Source: Burkholderiales bacterium (lineage in GTDB: Bacteria > Pseudomonadota > Gammaproteobacteria > Burkholderiales > Burkholderiaceae_F). From it: 7,608 bases of DNA. Position numbers and translations under genes: made by a program. Within the stretch, counting starts at the first letter, position 1. Each line of letters starts with the position of its first letter. The stretch covers positions 1 to 7,608 of the forward strand of contig JAJPXW010000341.1 of NCBI GenBank assembly GCA_021205255.1, in the 5' to 3' direction. The notes below the pieces were generated by a model that searched no databases, was not told the DNA's origin, and was given only the letters and a program-made list of their open reading frames with translations. This document shows, piece after piece, positions 5,782-7,608 of this stretch.

Positions 5782-7137
5782 CTATTCTGTGTCTGCTTCA
5801 ACAATTGGCTCTGGAATCTTTGGGCTGGTTGGAATCGTGATTCTAAATGCCGCACCTTTTCCATTTAGACCGGTATGCACTGATGGCCTTCCACCATGAA
5901 GTTCTGCTACTCTGCGGACAATTGCTAGACCGATACCAGTCCCTGGAATAGTCTGAGTACCCTCGGCTCTATAGAACCGCTCAAAAATTCTTTCTTTTTC
6001 AGACTCGCTAATTCCTGGTCCGTCATCGGCCACTTGCAATACGGCGTTGTCTCCTTCAATCCATGCCGATAGTTCAATATGTCCATTTTCCGGGGTATAT
6101 CGAATGGCATTGTCACAAAGGTTAGTGACTACTAGTCGCAACGCATCCTCATTGCCCATTACCACTGCCGGTGCAACATCGACTGCTTTCAGATCGATGT
6201 GCTTATTTTCCATGGCAATAAGGGATAAATCCTCGGCAATACTTTTATTTAGTTGATTTAGATCAACAGGAAGCATGGGCTTATTGGAGTTGTCTGGATC
6301 TAGCCGAGCCATTGTCAGTAATTGCGTCACTAGTCTAGTTGCTCTCTTAACGCCTTCTTTTAGGCGTTCCATGGCTTTTTGACGCATTTCGTCAGTCTTT
6401 GCTCTTTCAGCCAATTGGATTTGCAATTGGATTGCAGTTAATGGAGTTCTCAGTTCATGGGCTGCATCGGAAGCGAAACGCTTTTGAGCGCTAATACTTT
6501 CTCCAAGACGAGCGAGAAGCTCGTTTAAAGCCGTCACCATAGGTGCAATTTCAATTGGAAGGCCCTTTAGAGAAAGAGGCGTGAGAGACGTTGGAGAGCG
6601 CCTTGCAATGGCTTCAGCCGTTCGTGAAAGGGAACTGAAGCCCTGAGTGACAATTACTGAAATCAGAAATCCAACAATTGGAAGCAAAATTAGCAATGGA
6701 ATCATGATGGGCTTAGCTGCCTGCATGGCCATTTCGCTTCTTATAGATGTCGGCTGAGTCGCTTCAATAATTTGTCCCTGTGGATTTTGGGTGGTGTATA
6801 CGCGCCAAGGTTTTCCGTCTAGGAGAATGTCGGAGAAACCTACTCGGTCAGGAACAGGAAGATATTCCATATCCCTAGAAAGAAAGCGCAGCCCACTTAT
6901 AGGGTCAAAAATCTGAATAACAACATTTTGGTTGTTGCTAATCAAATTCCTATTGAACCTAAGAATGTCTTGAAATCGATAAGTTCTTAGCGATAGAGCA
7001 ACTTGCTTTAACGAATCGTCCAAAAGCTTATCGACTTCGTACTGCACAGAGAAGTACGTTCCGATTCCTGCGCAGAGCGTAGTCAGCGCAAGAACCAGAA
7101 GCAAGGATGAAACTAGTCGGATCTTAATTGAATACAT
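5782..7137 (-). CDS. QseC/TctE-like membrane sensor histidine kinase
   Basis: The 451-residue kinase senses a periplasmic or membrane signal, phosphorylates itself on histidine and passes the phosphate to the response regulator encoded just upstream. TM1 is at about 9-30; a periplasmic sensor region of about 110 residues follows (around 33-142), with WRVYTTQNPQGQIIEATQP as in the QseC/PmrB/TctE sensor fold. TM2 is at about 143-166, and a HAMP-like linker follows to about 220. The dimerisation box FASDAAHELRTPL carries phospho-acceptor His227. The ATPase domain has the N box (NLCDNAIRYTP, N339 and N343), G1 (DDGPGIS, about 371-377), the F box (FERFYR) and G2 (GTGIGLAIV, 399-407). All catalytic motifs are intact. 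The start ATG overlaps the regulator stop codon (TAATG), which indicates translational coupling. The signal is unknown; the QseC name reflects architecture only. No clear intrinsic terminator follows. Confidence 0.96.
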   Translation of the reverse strand: MYSIKIRLVSSLLLVLALTTLCAGIGTYFSVQYEVDKLLDDSLKQVALSLRTYRFQDILRFNRNLISNNQNVVIQIFDPISGLRFLSRDMEYLPVPDRVGFSDILLDGKPWRVYTTQNPQGQIIEATQPTSIRSEMAMQAAKPIMIPLLILLPIVGFLISVIVTQGFSSLSRTAEAIARRSPTSLTPLSLKGLPIEIAPMVTALNELLARLGESISAQKRFASDAAHELRTPLTAIQLQIQLAERAKTDEMRQKAMERLKEGVKRATRLVTQLLTMARLDPDNSNKPMLPVDLNQLNKSIAEDLSLIAMENKHIDLKAVDVAPAVVMGNEDALRLVVTNLCDNAIRYTPENGHIELSAWIEGDNAVLQVADDGPGISESEKERIFERFYRAEGTQTIPGTGIGLAIVRRVAELHGGRPSVHTGLNGKGAAFRITIPTSPKIPEPIVEADTE

Positions 7138-7608
7138 TAGGTTTCCAGAATGTACCCAACTCCCCTGACTGTTTTAATACTGTCTTCGGACAGCTTCTTT
7201 CTCAGATGATGAATATGTACTTCAATAGCGTTGGAGCCAATCAAAGAGTTGTAGTTATAGAGTTTGTCTTCTAGCTGGCTTCTAGAAAGTACTATGCCTT
7301 TACGCTCTGCCAGTGCAAATAGGAGAGCGTATTCCTTTCCGGAAAGAATGACCGATTCTCCATTGAAGATAACTTCTCGCGTAGATGGATTGATCGTGAG
7401 CCGTCCTCTTTGAATGATAGGGTCTGCTCTTCCAGCGGATCTTCTTAATAAAGCTCTTACTCGAGCGCTTAACTCGTCCAAGTCAAATGGCTTGATTAGA
7501 TAATCATCCGCACCTGCATCCAATCCGGCAATTCTGTCGTTAACCGTGTCTCTTGCGGTAGTGATTAAAACTGGAGTCTGATTTTTGCGTCTGCGAAGAT
7601 CTTTAAGG
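7137..7608 (-). CDS. OmpR/PhoB-family response regulator (QseB/PmrA-like), N-terminus outside the window
   Basis: The frame is open from the right edge of the window to TAA 7137-7139, giving 156 residues. A DNA-binding regulator controlled by the adjacent kinase. The visible receiver part has the conserved Thr in VLITTARD and the conserved Lys in ADDYLIKPF (residue 39 of the fragment), followed by helix 5 (DELSARVRALLRR). The winged-helix output domain follows: LSGKEYALLFALAERKG, the recognition-helix region SNAIEVHIHHLRKKL, and the wing TVRGVGYIL. SNAIEVHIHHLRKKL is typical of the QseB/PmrA subgroup. The phospho-acceptor Asp and the first 65 or so residues lie outside the window; a TTG at 7521-7523 is internal and not a start. 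The stop overlaps the kinase start by one base, so the two genes form an operon. Targets are unknown. Confidence 0.95.
   Translation of the reverse strand, partial: LKDLRRRKNQTPVLITTARDTVNDRIAGLDAGADDYLIKPFDLDELSARVRALLRRSAGRADPIIQRGRLTINPSTREVIFNGESVILSGKEYALLFALAERKGIVLSRSQLEDKLYNYNSLIGSNAIEVHIHHLRKKLSEDSIKTVRGVGYILET

Overview
The window looks like a chromosomal segment of a Gram-negative betaproteobacterium, probably of the gut Burkholderiales/Sutterellaceae type. The reasons are an exported two-PDZ DegP/MucD-type protease, a QseBC-like OmpR-type two-component pair, moderate G+C in the core genes, and IS21- and IS1634-type insertion sequence remains. The taxonomic placement is inference from protein style only.

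The left third (about 1-2450) is an insertion-sequence graveyard. It opens with the 3' part of an IS21-family istB gene. Two strong back-to-back hairpins follow, then a cluster of TGTTCAC boxes that resembles an IS21 right end. Next comes a degenerate 76-77 bp tandem repeat with three copies, and an AT-rich stretch with small palindromes and an orphan Shine-Dalgarno sequence. The region closes with a truncated IS1634/IS4-type transposase on the minus strand, which keeps the first two catalytic aspartates and lacks the C-terminal third with the catalytic glutamate.

The right two thirds (about 2450-7608) is ordinary chromosome with all genes on the minus strand. In transcription order they are a QseB/PmrA-like response regulator (cut by the window edge), an overlapping QseC-like sensor kinase, an uncharacterised 342-residue protein with weak uracil-DNA-glycosylase-like motif order, and a DegP/MucD-like periplasmic serine protease with a clear intrinsic terminator. 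The regulator and kinase are translationally coupled. The hypothetical gene has its own strong ribosome binding site and a palindrome beside a TATAAT box. The protease lies behind a 533 bp gap that contains several hairpins but no convincing gene.

Functionally the core suggests envelope sensing (the two-component system) next to envelope protein quality control (the protease), but nothing in the sequence proves that one regulates the other. The most unusual items are the tandem repeat, the paired long hairpins, the unrecognised 342-residue protein, and the structured intergenic region upstream of the protease.
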